DNA of 64,000 nt from CALROG01 sp943369755. GTDB lineage: Bacteria; Pseudomonadota; Gammaproteobacteria; Burkholderiales; Burkholderiaceae_C. The position numbers and the translations under genes are program-made. Shown piece after piece: positions 1-7,895 of this stretch; positions within the stretch are counted from its first letter, which is position 1; each line of letters begins with the position of its first letter. The notes under the pieces were generated by a model. It saw only the letters and a program-made list of their open reading frames with translations. It was not told the origin of the DNA and did no database searches. The stretch spans positions 1-64,000 of the forward strand of contig CALROG020000006.1 in NCBI GenBank assembly GCA_943369755.1, given 5' to 3'.

Positions 1-780
1 ACCGACGTGCAAGGCAAGAAGCTGTGGCACGACCAGCGCATTGCGCGCCAGGGCTTTGAGCTGGCCAGCGCCAGCGCCACCGACACCCAGCTCAAGCTGC
101 GCGATTGGTCCCTGGTGCGCGGCAATGGCGGCTACCGCGCTGAAATCCCGGCGCAAGACTTCAGCCTGAGCCTGTCGTGTGCTCCCACCCAGCCGGTGCT
201 GTTGCAAGGCAGGCAAGGTTTGTCGCGCAAGGGGCCAGACGAAACCCAGGCCAGCTACTACTACAGCCAGCCCCAGCTGGCCACCAGCGGCACGCTGACG
301 CTGCGCGGCCAGCGCTTTGCAGTAAAGGGCACAGCCTGGGTCGACCATGAATGGAGCGAAGCACTGCTGCACCCCGACGCCGTGGGCTGGGACTGGATCG
401 GCATGAACTACATGGACGGCAGCGCGCTCACCGCATTTAGACTGCGCCGCAAGGACGGCAGCACCTTGTGGGACGGCGGCAGCTTTCGCAGCGCCGGCGG
501 CATGCATTACAGCGCGAGCAAGGGCGAAAACGCCTTCAACCCGCAACGCATCTGGAAGAGCCCGCAGTCACAAGCTTCGTACCCGGTTGAATGGATCGTC
601 CGCACGCCGGCAGACTTCTACACCGTCAAGGCCGTCATCGACAACCAGGAGCTGGACAGCCGCAGCTCAACCGGAGCCATCTACTGGGAGGGCTTGAGCG
701 ACATGTTCGACAGCAATGGCAAGAAGGTAGCGCGCGGCTACCTGGAGATGACGGGCTACGCCAAGCCGCTGCGGCTTTAG
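1..780 (+). CDS. AttH/CrtC-like lipocalin-fold secreted protein, 5'-truncated
   Basis: The frame is open to the left edge, so the N-terminus lies outside the window; about 259 residues remain. The visible part contains WVDHEWSEALL and GWDWIGMNYMDGSALTAF, which resemble the AttH / carotenoid 1,2-hydratase (CrtC-like) family of predicted secreted proteins with two lipocalin-like halves. Family members often lie beside FtsX/MacB-type ABC transporters; here the gene to the left is unseen. Substrate and reaction are unknown and I do not infer carotenoid synthesis. The end converges with the peptidase gene 3 bp away. Confidence 0.75.
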   Translation, partial: TDVQGKKLWHDQRIARQGFELASASATDTQLKLRDWSLVRGNGGYRAEIPAQDFSLSLSCAPTQPVLLQGRQGLSRKGPDETQASYYYSQPQLATSGTLTLRGQRFAVKGTAWVDHEWSEALLHPDAVGWDWIGMNYMDGSALTAFRLRRKDGSTLWDGGSFRSAGGMHYSASKGENAFNPQRIWKSPQSQASYPVEWIVRTPADFYTVKAVIDNQELDSRSSTGAIYWEGLSDMFDSNGKKVARGYLEMTGYAKPLRL

Positions 781-782
781 CT

Positions 783-1634
783 TCAGGCCAGCGCGTGGGC
801 CCCGGGGCGTTCCCAGCGCCAGGCCAGGTCGCCAAAGATGCCCGCGATGAACTGCGCCAGACCGGGGTCATAGGCCAGCAGGTCTTCACGCGTGGCAACC
901 GGGCCATGAACGCCGTTGGCGCTGCGGGCCCGGGGGTTGGCGTTGAACCAGCATTGCACGCCTTCAGCCCAGTATTCGCGGTAGTTGCTGGCCGCATAGG
1001 TGTTTTGCCAGCGCCCCGCAGCCATCGCTGCCTGGTACAGCGTGTTCAGCGTCAAATCAAGGCCCGGCTGAAGCACCCGGGCCCCCATCTCGAACAGGGT
1101 GTGGCCAAACTCGTGCACAAGGATGCTTTCCCCCACGTAGCGGTCGTTGGCCAGACCCAGCAGGTTTTCTTCGCCAGCGCTGCACACCGGGCGCGCCGGG
1201 GTGGCACCCACGCCACGGGTGCGGGTGTTCCAGAAATCGGCAGGCACCAGGCTGGCGTATTCCGGAATGTCGGTAGTGACTTCTGTGACCCCAATCACGG
1301 CAATCCGCACCTTGGCCTTGACCAGGGTGGCCAATACATCGGGCCGGTTGGCCAACATGCTGAGCACAATGCCGCGTGCCGCCAGCAGCGACTGCGGCAA
1401 AGGCTTTGACGAAGCCACCACCGGCAACCCTGCGGCACTGACATACTGGGTGTAGAACTTTGACAGCCGCAGCGACCCCGGCACCGGCCCGACCGACGCG
1501 CCGGCCGTCGGCGCTACATCCGTATCAGGCGATTTATTTGCGCTGCGAGGCGCCGCCAATAGCCATTGGGGCGCACCTGCCAACAGGCCTGCCGCCAGGC
1601 AATTTCGACGTGAGGGGCTTTGAATCGGGTTCAT
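783..1634 (-). CDS. Exported HEFGH-type zinc metallopeptidase-like protein
   Basis: This is a 283-residue protein. The start at 1634 is preferred over the longer frame to 1721 because it opens directly with a signal peptide (MNPIQSPSRRNCLAAGLLAG, twin Arg at 9-10, then an Ala/Leu core), suggesting Tat or Sec export. Residues 174-178 read HEFGH, a zincin zinc-binding and catalytic motif. A downstream Glu in EYWAEGVQCWF (about residue 224) is a plausible third ligand, as in anthrax lethal-factor-like (ATLF) proteins. The substrate is unknown. It is divergent from the ABC exporter, with a 52-bp shared upstream region. Confidence 0.7.
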   Translation of the reverse strand: MNPIQSPSRRNCLAAGLLAGAPQWLLAAPRSANKSPDTDVAPTAGASVGPVPGSLRLSKFYTQYVSAAGLPVVASSKPLPQSLLAARGIVLSMLANRPDVLATLVKAKVRIAVIGVTEVTTDIPEYASLVPADFWNTRTRGVGATPARPVCSAGEENLLGLANDRYVGESILVHEFGHTLFEMGARVLQPGLDLTLNTLYQAAMAAGRWQNTYAASNYREYWAEGVQCWFNANPRARSANGVHGPVATREDLLAYDPGLAQFIAGIFGDLAWRWERPGAHALA

Positions 1635-1686
1635 CGTCTCAATGTAACAAGGGCTGGCACAAATTTCCAGCCCTCTACACTGCACC

Positions 1687-3468
1687 ATGCCCGCCACCGA
1701 CACTGCGCCCGCCAAGGGCAATCCCCGCTCACTTTCTGGCCTGCTGCCTTTTTTGCGGCCCTACCGTGGCCAGATTGGGCTGGCGCTTTTGTTTCTGGTG
1801 CTGGCGGCGGTGGCCACGTTGCTGTTCCCGCTGGCGCTGCGCAGCCTGATCGACGGCGGCCTGGTGCAGCCCGATCGCGGCGCGCAGGTGCTGGCGCTGC
1901 GTGAGCATTTTCTGGCGCTGTTCGGGGTGGCGGTGGCGCTGGGGGTGTTCAGTGCGGCGCGCTTTTACATGGTGAGCTGGCTGGGCGAACGTATCACCGC
2001 CGACCTGCGCAACGCGGTCTATGCCCACGTACTGCGGCAAAGCCCGGAGTTCTTTGAAACCACGCAAACCGGCGAGGTGCTGAGTCGCCTGACCACCGAC
2101 ACCACGCTGGTGCAAACCGTGGTCGGCTCGTCACTGAGCATGGGGCTGCGCAACGCGGTGATGGGGCTGGGTGCTTTGGCCGTGCTGGTCTATACGCACC
2201 CCTATGTGATGACGCAGGTGCTGCTGGTCGTAGTGCTGGTGGTATTGCCCGCCACCTGGTTTGGCCGCCGTGTGCGGCGCCTGTCGCGGGCCAGCCAGGA
2301 CCGAGTGGCCGACTCCAGCGCCATTGCCGCCGAGGTGCTGAACGCCATTCCGGTAGTGCAAAGCTACACCGCTGAAAAGCGCGAGGCGGCGCGCTTTGAC
2401 GCATCAACCGAAGACGCTTTTCAAACGGCGGTGCGGCGCTCTCGCGCGCGCTCCATGCTGGTGGCATTTGTCATCATTGCCAATGCCGCGCTGGTTCTGT
2501 GGGGCCTGTACCAGGGCACCCAGGCAGTGCTGGCGGGCAAGCTCAGCGCGGGCCAGCTCGGCCAGGCAGCGCTGTACGTTGCCATCTTTGCCGGCGCGGT
2601 GGCGGTACTGGGAGAGGTCTATGGCGACTTGCTGCGCGCCGCCGGTGCGACCGAGCGCCTGATGGAGTTGCTGGACACCCGCTCCCCCATCAGTTCACCA
2701 TCAAATCCGGCTGCAGCCCGCGTAGTTACTGCGGGAGCCGCTATCAAATTGGAAGCAATCAACTTCCACTACCCGTCGCGGCCCGCGCAGCCGGCCATCC
2801 GTGACTTCACCCTGGATGTGGCCGCAGGTGAAACCGTGGCCCTGGTCGGGCCCAGCGGTGCGGGCAAGAGCACTGTGTTTCAGTTGCTGCTGCGCTTCTA
2901 TGACCCGGCCAGCGGAACAATCATGCTGGACGGCGTGCCCACCAACCAACTGAGCCTGCAAGACTTGCGCGAACGCATTGGCATCGTGCCGCAGGACGCG
3001 GTGATCTTCTCCACCAGCGCGCTGGAAAACATCCGCTATGGCAAGCCGGGTGCGTCTGACGACGAAGTCCATGCCGCCGCTACCGCCGCGTTTGCCGACG
3101 AATTCATCCGCGCATTGCCTGAAGGTTATGACACTTTTCTGGGCGAACGCGGAGTGCGGCTGTCCGGGGGCCAGCGCCAGCGCGTGGCGATTGCCCGCGC
3201 CATGCTCAAAAACCCGCCGCTGCTGCTGCTGGATGAAGCCACCAGCGCGCTGGACGCTGAAAGCGAGCGCATGGTGCAGGCGGCGCTGGAGTCGGCCATG
3301 CGCAACCGCACCACGCTGGTCATTGCCCACCGGCTGGCCACCGTGCAGCAAGCCGACCGCATTGTGGTACTGGACCATGGCCGGAAGGTGGAACAGGGAA
3401 CGCATGACCAGCTGATGGCGGCCGGCGGCACCTATGCGCGGCTGGCGGCCCTGCAGTTCATGGATTGA
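1687..3468 (+). CDS. MsbA-like ABC exporter half-transporter (fused membrane and ATPase domains)
   Basis: The protein has 593 residues. An N-terminal six-helix ABC-B transmembrane domain (about residues 20-325) is followed by an ATPase domain with Walker A GPSGAGKST (near 388), signature LSGGQRQRVAIARA (near 492), Walker B LLLLDEATSALD and a switch His in IAHRLATV. This layout is that of homodimeric lipid or drug exporters; the substrate cannot be read from sequence. Residues about 339-357, in the linker between the two domains, are encoded by a copy of the interspersed palindromic repeat described separately, and the frame remains open. Confidence 0.88.
   Translation: MPATDTAPAKGNPRSLSGLLPFLRPYRGQIGLALLFLVLAAVATLLFPLALRSLIDGGLVQPDRGAQVLALREHFLALFGVAVALGVFSAARFYMVSWLGERITADLRNAVYAHVLRQSPEFFETTQTGEVLSRLTTDTTLVQTVVGSSLSMGLRNAVMGLGALAVLVYTHPYVMTQVLLVVVLVVLPATWFGRRVRRLSRASQDRVADSSAIAAEVLNAIPVVQSYTAEKREAARFDASTEDAFQTAVRRSRARSMLVAFVIIANAALVLWGLYQGTQAVLAGKLSAGQLGQAALYVAIFAGAVAVLGEVYGDLLRAAGATERLMELLDTRSPISSPSNPAAARVVTAGAAIKLEAINFHYPSRPAQPAIRDFTLDVAAGETVALVGPSGAGKSTVFQLLLRFYDPASGTIMLDGVPTNQLSLQDLRERIGIVPQDAVIFSTSALENIRYGKPGASDDEVHAAATAAFADEFIRALPEGYDTFLGERGVRLSGGQRQRVAIARAMLKNPPLLLLDEATSALDAESERMVQAALESAMRNRTTLVIAHRLATVQQADRIVVLDHGRKVEQGTHDQLMAAGGTYARLAALQFMD
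2701..2757 (+). repeat. Interspersed palindromic repeat, family A, copy 1 (in coding sequence)
   Basis: The copy runs from TCAAATCCGGCTGCAGCCCG to CCGCTATCAAATTGGAAGC. Its core GCCCGC-N8-GCGGG is palindromic. It lies in the ABC exporter linker and is read in the same frame as the trpD2 copy (Ala-Ala at the start, Ile-Lys near the end). Confidence 0.75.
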
Positions 3469-3483
3469 TGCAATTGCGGCAAT

Positions 3484-3498
3484 GCGCGCACAGCGCGC
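3484..3498. other. GC hairpin between convergent genes
   Basis: GCGCGC-ACA-GCGCGC forms a 6-bp stem with a 3-nt loop in the 45-bp space between the convergent ABC exporter and DUF1178 genes. It may help end transcription, but it has no T-tract, so it is not called as a terminator. Confidence 0.35.
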
Positions 3499-3513
3499 TT
3501 GCGACGACGGGGC

Positions 3514-3957
3514 CTATTGCAGTGGCTCTTTGAGCGCCTTGGGCAGTGCCAGCGGCATTACCGCAATGCCCTCTTCCAGCAAGGCCTGGGTTTCGTCATG
3601 TGAGGCCTGGCCCCGGATGCCGCGCTCCCGGGCTTCGCCGTAGTGCATGCGCCGCGCTTCGTCGGCAAAACGATCGCCCACGTCTTCGGTGTTTGACACC
3701 ACTTCCCGCATCATCTTGAGCCAGGCCGCCTGCTGGGTTTTGTCAGCCGGGGCCACCACGTCTTGCTGTGGCACCGCCGCGCCGCGGGCAACCCCCAGGT
3801 TCAGGCGCGGCGCGCTGAGCTTTTTGTTGATGGCTGCATCGCCGCACAGCGGGCACTCCACCAGAGCGGTTGCAAGCTGGCGTTGGAAGTCTTCTTCCGA
3901 ACCGAACCAGCCTTCAAACTGGTGGTGCTGGCTGCATTGCAGGTCAAGAACCTTCAT
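3514..3957 (-). CDS. DUF1178 family protein
   Basis: This is a 147-residue protein. The start MKVLDLQCSQHHQFEGWF at 3957 is the conserved beginning of the DUF1178 family; the longer frame to 4014 adds an unlike tail and overlaps the NUDIX gene. The N-terminal region has Cys-containing motifs (DLQCSQHHQFEGWF and ECPLCGD near residue 35) suggestive of a small metal-binding domain. The C-terminal half is helical and charged. Function is unknown. It is the last gene of the minus-strand run after complex I, following NUDIX by 8 bp. Confidence 0.85.
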   Translation of the reverse strand: MKVLDLQCSQHHQFEGWFGSEEDFQRQLATALVECPLCGDAAINKKLSAPRLNLGVARGAAVPQQDVVAPADKTQQAAWLKMMREVVSNTEDVGDRFADEARRMHYGEARERGIRGQASHDETQALLEEGIAVMPLALPKALKEPLQ

Positions 3958-3965
3958 GGCTTCAA

Positions 3966-4571
3966 TTATCGGCGAGCCGCTGGCGTGCCCGCGGGCTGCC
4001 AGTCCAGAGTCCATGCGCCCGACACGACGTTTTGCAGCCAGACCAGGCAGCTCAGCGTCTTGGCGTCAGTCAGGGTGCCACTGCGGCTCCAGTCGAGCAA
4101 CTCGGCCGGGGTGGCGGTGAATACATCCAGAAACTCACCCTCGTCGAGCTGTCGCTGGCCCGCCGTGAGGCCCCGCGCAAAGTAAATATGGATGATTTCC
4201 GTGGAATAGGCGATGGCAAGATGCATGATGCCCGCGCGTGCCCATTGCGTCGCGGTGTAGCCGGTTTCTTCGAGCAGCTCACGCTGGCCACAGACCAGGG
4301 GGTCTTCGCCGGCATCGAGCTTGCCGGCCGGGAACTCGATCATCTCGCGGCCCACCGGGTAGCGGAACTGGCGCTCCACCACAACGCGGCCGTCATCCAG
4401 CAGGGGCACCACCACCACCGCGCCTGGGTGGCGCACATATTCGCGGGTGGCGCTGCGCCCGTCGGGCAGGCGCACAGTGTCTCGAAAGGCTTCAAGAAAG
4501 CCGCCCTTGAACAACAGTTCGCTGGCGACACGGTGCTCGGTCAGGCTGCGCGACACATCAGGCTGATCCAT
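3966..4571 (-). CDS. NUDIX hydrolase, ADP-ribose pyrophosphatase type
   Basis: The protein has 201 residues from the start MDQPDVSRSL. It contains a complete Nudix box, GKLDAGEDPLVCGQRELLEE followed by TGY, fitting GX5EX7REUXEEXGU. The preceding FRYPVGREMIEFPAGK is typical of the NudF/ADP-ribose pyrophosphatase branch, which hydrolyses ADP-ribose to AMP and ribose 5-phosphate in the cytoplasm. It sits 10 bp after the DUF2818 gene in the tail of the nuo run. Substrate specificity within NUDIX is inferred. Confidence 0.87.
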   Translation of the reverse strand: MDQPDVSRSLTEHRVASELLFKGGFLEAFRDTVRLPDGRSATREYVRHPGAVVVVPLLDDGRVVVERQFRYPVGREMIEFPAGKLDAGEDPLVCGQRELLEETGYTATQWARAGIMHLAIAYSTEIIHIYFARGLTAGQRQLDEGEFLDVFTATPAELLDWSRSGTLTDAKTLSCLVWLQNVVSGAWTLDWQPAGTPAARR

Positions 4572-4581
4572 GCCCGGGCCT

Positions 4582-4884
4582 TCAGTTGCGGTGCTTGAAC
4601 AGGTAGCGCCAAACAAAGCCAGGGAAGGCAAAGGTCAGGAACAGTGCGCCGGTGATGGCATAAAACTCCCAGCCCTGGGGCGCGATCTGGCCCACGCGCT
4701 TTTCAAGCAACAGGCCCAACCCACCGGCAAGAAAATAGAAGACCACCAGTTCGACCAGCCGCATCAGCAGCGTCTTGGGACGCTTCAGGGGTATCAGCGC
4801 CAGCAAGCGCTGATTGGCAAACGGCGCATTGGCGGCGCAGAACGCCACCAGAATGACCAGCCAGACAGAAACAGTTTGGGACAC
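4582..4884 (-). CDS. DUF2818 small membrane protein
   Basis: The protein has 100 residues with three likely membrane helices: VSVWLVILVAFCAANAPF near the N-terminus, LVELVVFYFLAGGLGLLL in the middle and FYAITGALFLTFAFPGFVW near the end. It ends in a basic tail (RYLFKHRN). Its position directly after nuoN (24 bp) matches the usual place of DUF2818 genes in Burkholderiales. A role with complex I is suggested by context only. Confidence 0.82.
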   Translation of the reverse strand: MSQTVSVWLVILVAFCAANAPFANQRLLALIPLKRPKTLLMRLVELVVFYFLAGGLGLLLEKRVGQIAPQGWEFYAITGALFLTFAFPGFVWRYLFKHRN

Positions 4885-4908
4885 CTGAAAAAGACTCCGG
4901 CAGGGGCT

Positions 4909-6396
4909 TCAGCTTCCCAGCATCTTGACGATGGCCTGGGCACACAGCGCCATCAGACCGCCTGGCAAGATGCCCAACACCAGCAGCAGCAGGGCGTTGG
5001 CCGACAAAACCAGGCGCACATCGGCCGGCGCTGACACCGTGGTTGCGGTGATCGGGGCATCGAAGTACATGACCTTGACGACACGGATGTAATAGAAGGC
5101 ACCAATCAGGGACATCATGACCGCGAACACCGCCAGCGCGATATACAGCGTCAGGCCCGAGGCGATCAGTGCCTGCAACACCGACAGCTTGGCATAAAAG
5201 CCCACCAGCGGCGGCACGCCGGCCAGCGAGAACATGCACACCGCCATGACACCGGCAAACAGCGGGCTGCGCTGGTTCAGGCCGGCCAGATCGGTGATCT
5301 CTTCGCTCTCAAAACCGTCGCGGGCCAGCAGCAAGATCACGCCAAAGGTGGCCAGCGTGGTCAGCACATAGGTGACCACGTAAAACATGGCCGAGCTGTA
5401 GGCATTGGCAGCCGAAAGCGTGTTGCCATTGACCACCCCCGACATCAGGCCCAGCAAGACAAAGCCCATCTGGGAAATTGTGGAGTAAGCCAGCATGCGC
5501 TTGAGGTTGGTCTGGGCCACGGCCGCCAGGTTGCCTACCAGCAGCGAGCCGATCGCCAGCAAGCCCAACATCTGTTGCCAGTCAATTGCCAGGGGCCAGA
5601 GCCCTTCGACCAGCAAGCGGATGCAAATTGCAAAGGCGGCAAGCTTGGGCGCACCGCCGATCATCAGCGTCACCGCCGTAGGCGCGCCCTGGTAGACGTC
5701 CGGGATCCACATGTGAAATGGCACCACGCCGAGCTTGAAGGCCAGGCCAGCGACGATAAACACCAGCCCGAACACCAGCACCTGGTGCTTGATCTGGCCC
5801 GAATTGACGGCCTTGAACACGGACGTGATTTCCAGCGAGCCGGTGGCACCATAAAGCATGGACAAGCCATAGAGCAGGAAGCCGCTGGCCATGGCACCCA
5901 GCACAAAATACTTCATGGCAGCTTCGGTAGCGGTGGCGTTGTCCCGGCGCAAGGCGACCAGGGCATAGCTGGCAAGCGTGAGCAGCTCCAGGCCGAGGTA
6001 GATGACCAGGAAGTTGTTGCCCGAGATCATCACGAAGATGCCCATGAGCGAAAACAGCGCCAGCGTGAACATTTCGCCGCCGCGCAACATGCCCCGGTCA
6101 GCGGCGTAAGGCCGCGCATAGACCAGCGTGATCATCATCGCGATGGTGGCAAAGCACTTGAGCCAGTTGCCCATGGGGTCGCTGACGACCATCTTGCCAA
6201 AGCCGTACAGGGTAATGCCGCCGTTGGCATACAGTGCCTGAAGCACTGCCACCACGCCCAGAGTGGACAGGGTGAGGACGTGGGTTAGCGTGCGGCGCGG
6301 GCTGGTGACCCGAAGGTCCACCAGCAAGATCACGCAGGCCATGACCAGCAGCAGCGCCTCGGGGTAAACGGTGATCCAACTGAGTTTGTCAATCAT
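4909..6396 (-). CDS. nuoN: NADH-quinone oxidoreductase subunit N
   Basis: The 495-residue membrane protein is an antiporter-like proton-translocating subunit of complex I. Recognisable parts are LGLELLTLASYALVAL in the first half, FKLGVVPFHMWIPDVYQGAP, and LAYSTISQMGFVLLGL, all typical of the NuoL/M/N family. Length is normal. It is the last nuo gene, starting 10 bp after nuoM, and is followed by DUF2818. Confidence 0.96.
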   Translation of the reverse strand: MIDKLSWITVYPEALLLVMACVILLVDLRVTSPRRTLTHVLTLSTLGVVAVLQALYANGGITLYGFGKMVVSDPMGNWLKCFATIAMMITLVYARPYAADRGMLRGGEMFTLALFSLMGIFVMISGNNFLVIYLGLELLTLASYALVALRRDNATATEAAMKYFVLGAMASGFLLYGLSMLYGATGSLEITSVFKAVNSGQIKHQVLVFGLVFIVAGLAFKLGVVPFHMWIPDVYQGAPTAVTLMIGGAPKLAAFAICIRLLVEGLWPLAIDWQQMLGLLAIGSLLVGNLAAVAQTNLKRMLAYSTISQMGFVLLGLMSGVVNGNTLSAANAYSSAMFYVVTYVLTTLATFGVILLLARDGFESEEITDLAGLNQRSPLFAGVMAVCMFSLAGVPPLVGFYAKLSVLQALIASGLTLYIALAVFAVMMSLIGAFYYIRVVKVMYFDAPITATTVSAPADVRLVLSANALLLLVLGILPGGLMALCAQAIVKMLGS

Positions 6397-6406
6397 TGCC
6401 GGGCTC

Positions 6407-7882
6407 TCAGTTCAGTTTGGTCGTGGCGACATGCTTGAGGAAATCCGCCACCGACGCATCCATGATTTGTGTAAACGGGAACGGGTAGATGCCCATGTAC
6501 AGCACCGCAATGGCCAACAGCGAAAGCATCAGGAATTCACGAGCGTTGATGTCGGTGAGTTCGCGTACATCGTCGTTGACCACCGGCCCCAGATAAACCC
6601 GTTTGTACATCCACAGTGTGTAGGCGGCCCCAAATATCAGTGCCGTGGACGCCGCAAAACCGAGCCAGAAATTGGCCTTGACCGCGCCGAGAATCACCAT
6701 CCACTCGCCCACAAAACCGGCAGTCGCAGGCAGGCCACAGTTGGCCATGGCGAACAGCAAGGCAAACGCCGAGAACTTGGGCATGGTGTTGACCACCCCG
6801 CCATAGCTGGCGATCTCGCGCGAGTGAACACGGTCGTACAAAACGCCAATGCAAAGGAACATGGCACCCGAGACAAAGCCGTGGGCGATCATCTGCACCA
6901 GACCACCGGCCACGCCGAGATCGTTGAAGATAAAGAACCCCAGCGTGACAAAACCCATGTGCGCCACCGACGAGTAAGCCACCAGCTTCTTCATGTCTTG
7001 CTGGACCAAGGCCACCAGGCCGACATAGATCACGGCAATCAGTGACAACGCAATCATGAGCCAGGCCCATTCGCGCGCCGCGTCCGGTGCAATCGGCATC
7101 GAGAAACGCAAGAAACCGTAGGCCCCGAGCTTGAGCATGATGGCCGCCAGCACCGCCGAGCCGCCGGTAGGAGCCTCGACGTGTACATCTGGCAGCCAGG
7201 TGTGCACCGGCCACATTGGCACCTTGACGGCAAACGCCGCAAAAAAGGCAAAGAACAGCAAGGTTTGGGTGGTGCCCGAGAGTGGCAGTTTGTGCCAGGT
7301 CAGGATGTCAAAGCTGCCGCCCGACTTGGTGTACAGGAAGATCAGCGCCACCAGCATCAGCAGCGAGCCGAGCAAGGTGTACAGAAAGAACTTGAACGCG
7401 GCGTAGATTTTGTTCGGGCCGCCCCAAATGCCGATGATCAGGTACATCGGGATCAGCGTGGCCTCAAAGAACACGTAGAACAGAATTCCGTCCAGCGCAC
7501 AGAACACGCCGATCATCAGCCCGCTCAAAATCAGGAACGCGCCCATGTACTGGTTGACGCGCTCGGTGATGACTTCCCAGCCCGCAATGATTACCACCAC
7601 GGTGATGAACGCGGTGAGCGGCACAAACCAGAACGAGATGCCGTCTACCCCCAGGTGGTAGTTGACGTTGAAGCGCTCGATCCAGGAGCCCTTTTCAACG
7701 AACTGCATGGCCGAGGTGCCGAGCTGGAACCCGTCGTACAGCGGCAAGGTAACCAGCAGGCTGACGATGGCGCCGATCAGCGCGATCCAGCGCACGACGC
7801 GCGCATGTTCGTCACGACCGAGCGCCAGCAGTACGACGCCAAAGAAAATTGGCGTCCAGATGGCAAGGCTCAACAATCCCAT
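6407..7882 (-). CDS. nuoM: NADH-quinone oxidoreductase subunit M
   Basis: This is a 491-residue antiporter-like membrane subunit of complex I. It contains the conserved Glu helix LFYVFFEATLIPMYLIIG, the lysine-region stretch KVPMWPVHTWLPDVHVEAP and LVAYSSVAHMGFVTLG. These charged residues in mid-membrane form the proton path in the family. It lies 13 bp after nuoL. Confidence 0.97.
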   Translation of the reverse strand: MGLLSLAIWTPIFFGVVLLALGRDEHARVVRWIALIGAIVSLLVTLPLYDGFQLGTSAMQFVEKGSWIERFNVNYHLGVDGISFWFVPLTAFITVVVIIAGWEVITERVNQYMGAFLILSGLMIGVFCALDGILFYVFFEATLIPMYLIIGIWGGPNKIYAAFKFFLYTLLGSLLMLVALIFLYTKSGGSFDILTWHKLPLSGTTQTLLFFAFFAAFAVKVPMWPVHTWLPDVHVEAPTGGSAVLAAIMLKLGAYGFLRFSMPIAPDAAREWAWLMIALSLIAVIYVGLVALVQQDMKKLVAYSSVAHMGFVTLGFFIFNDLGVAGGLVQMIAHGFVSGAMFLCIGVLYDRVHSREIASYGGVVNTMPKFSAFALLFAMANCGLPATAGFVGEWMVILGAVKANFWLGFAASTALIFGAAYTLWMYKRVYLGPVVNDDVRELTDINAREFLMLSLLAIAVLYMGIYPFPFTQIMDASVADFLKHVATTKLN

Positions 7883-7895
7883 TTTTCTTCTTCTC

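Noticed and set aside
1460..1904. Short overlapping frames between the peptidase and the ABC exporter
   Set aside because: They overlap the start of both real genes in other frames and have no homology-like motif.
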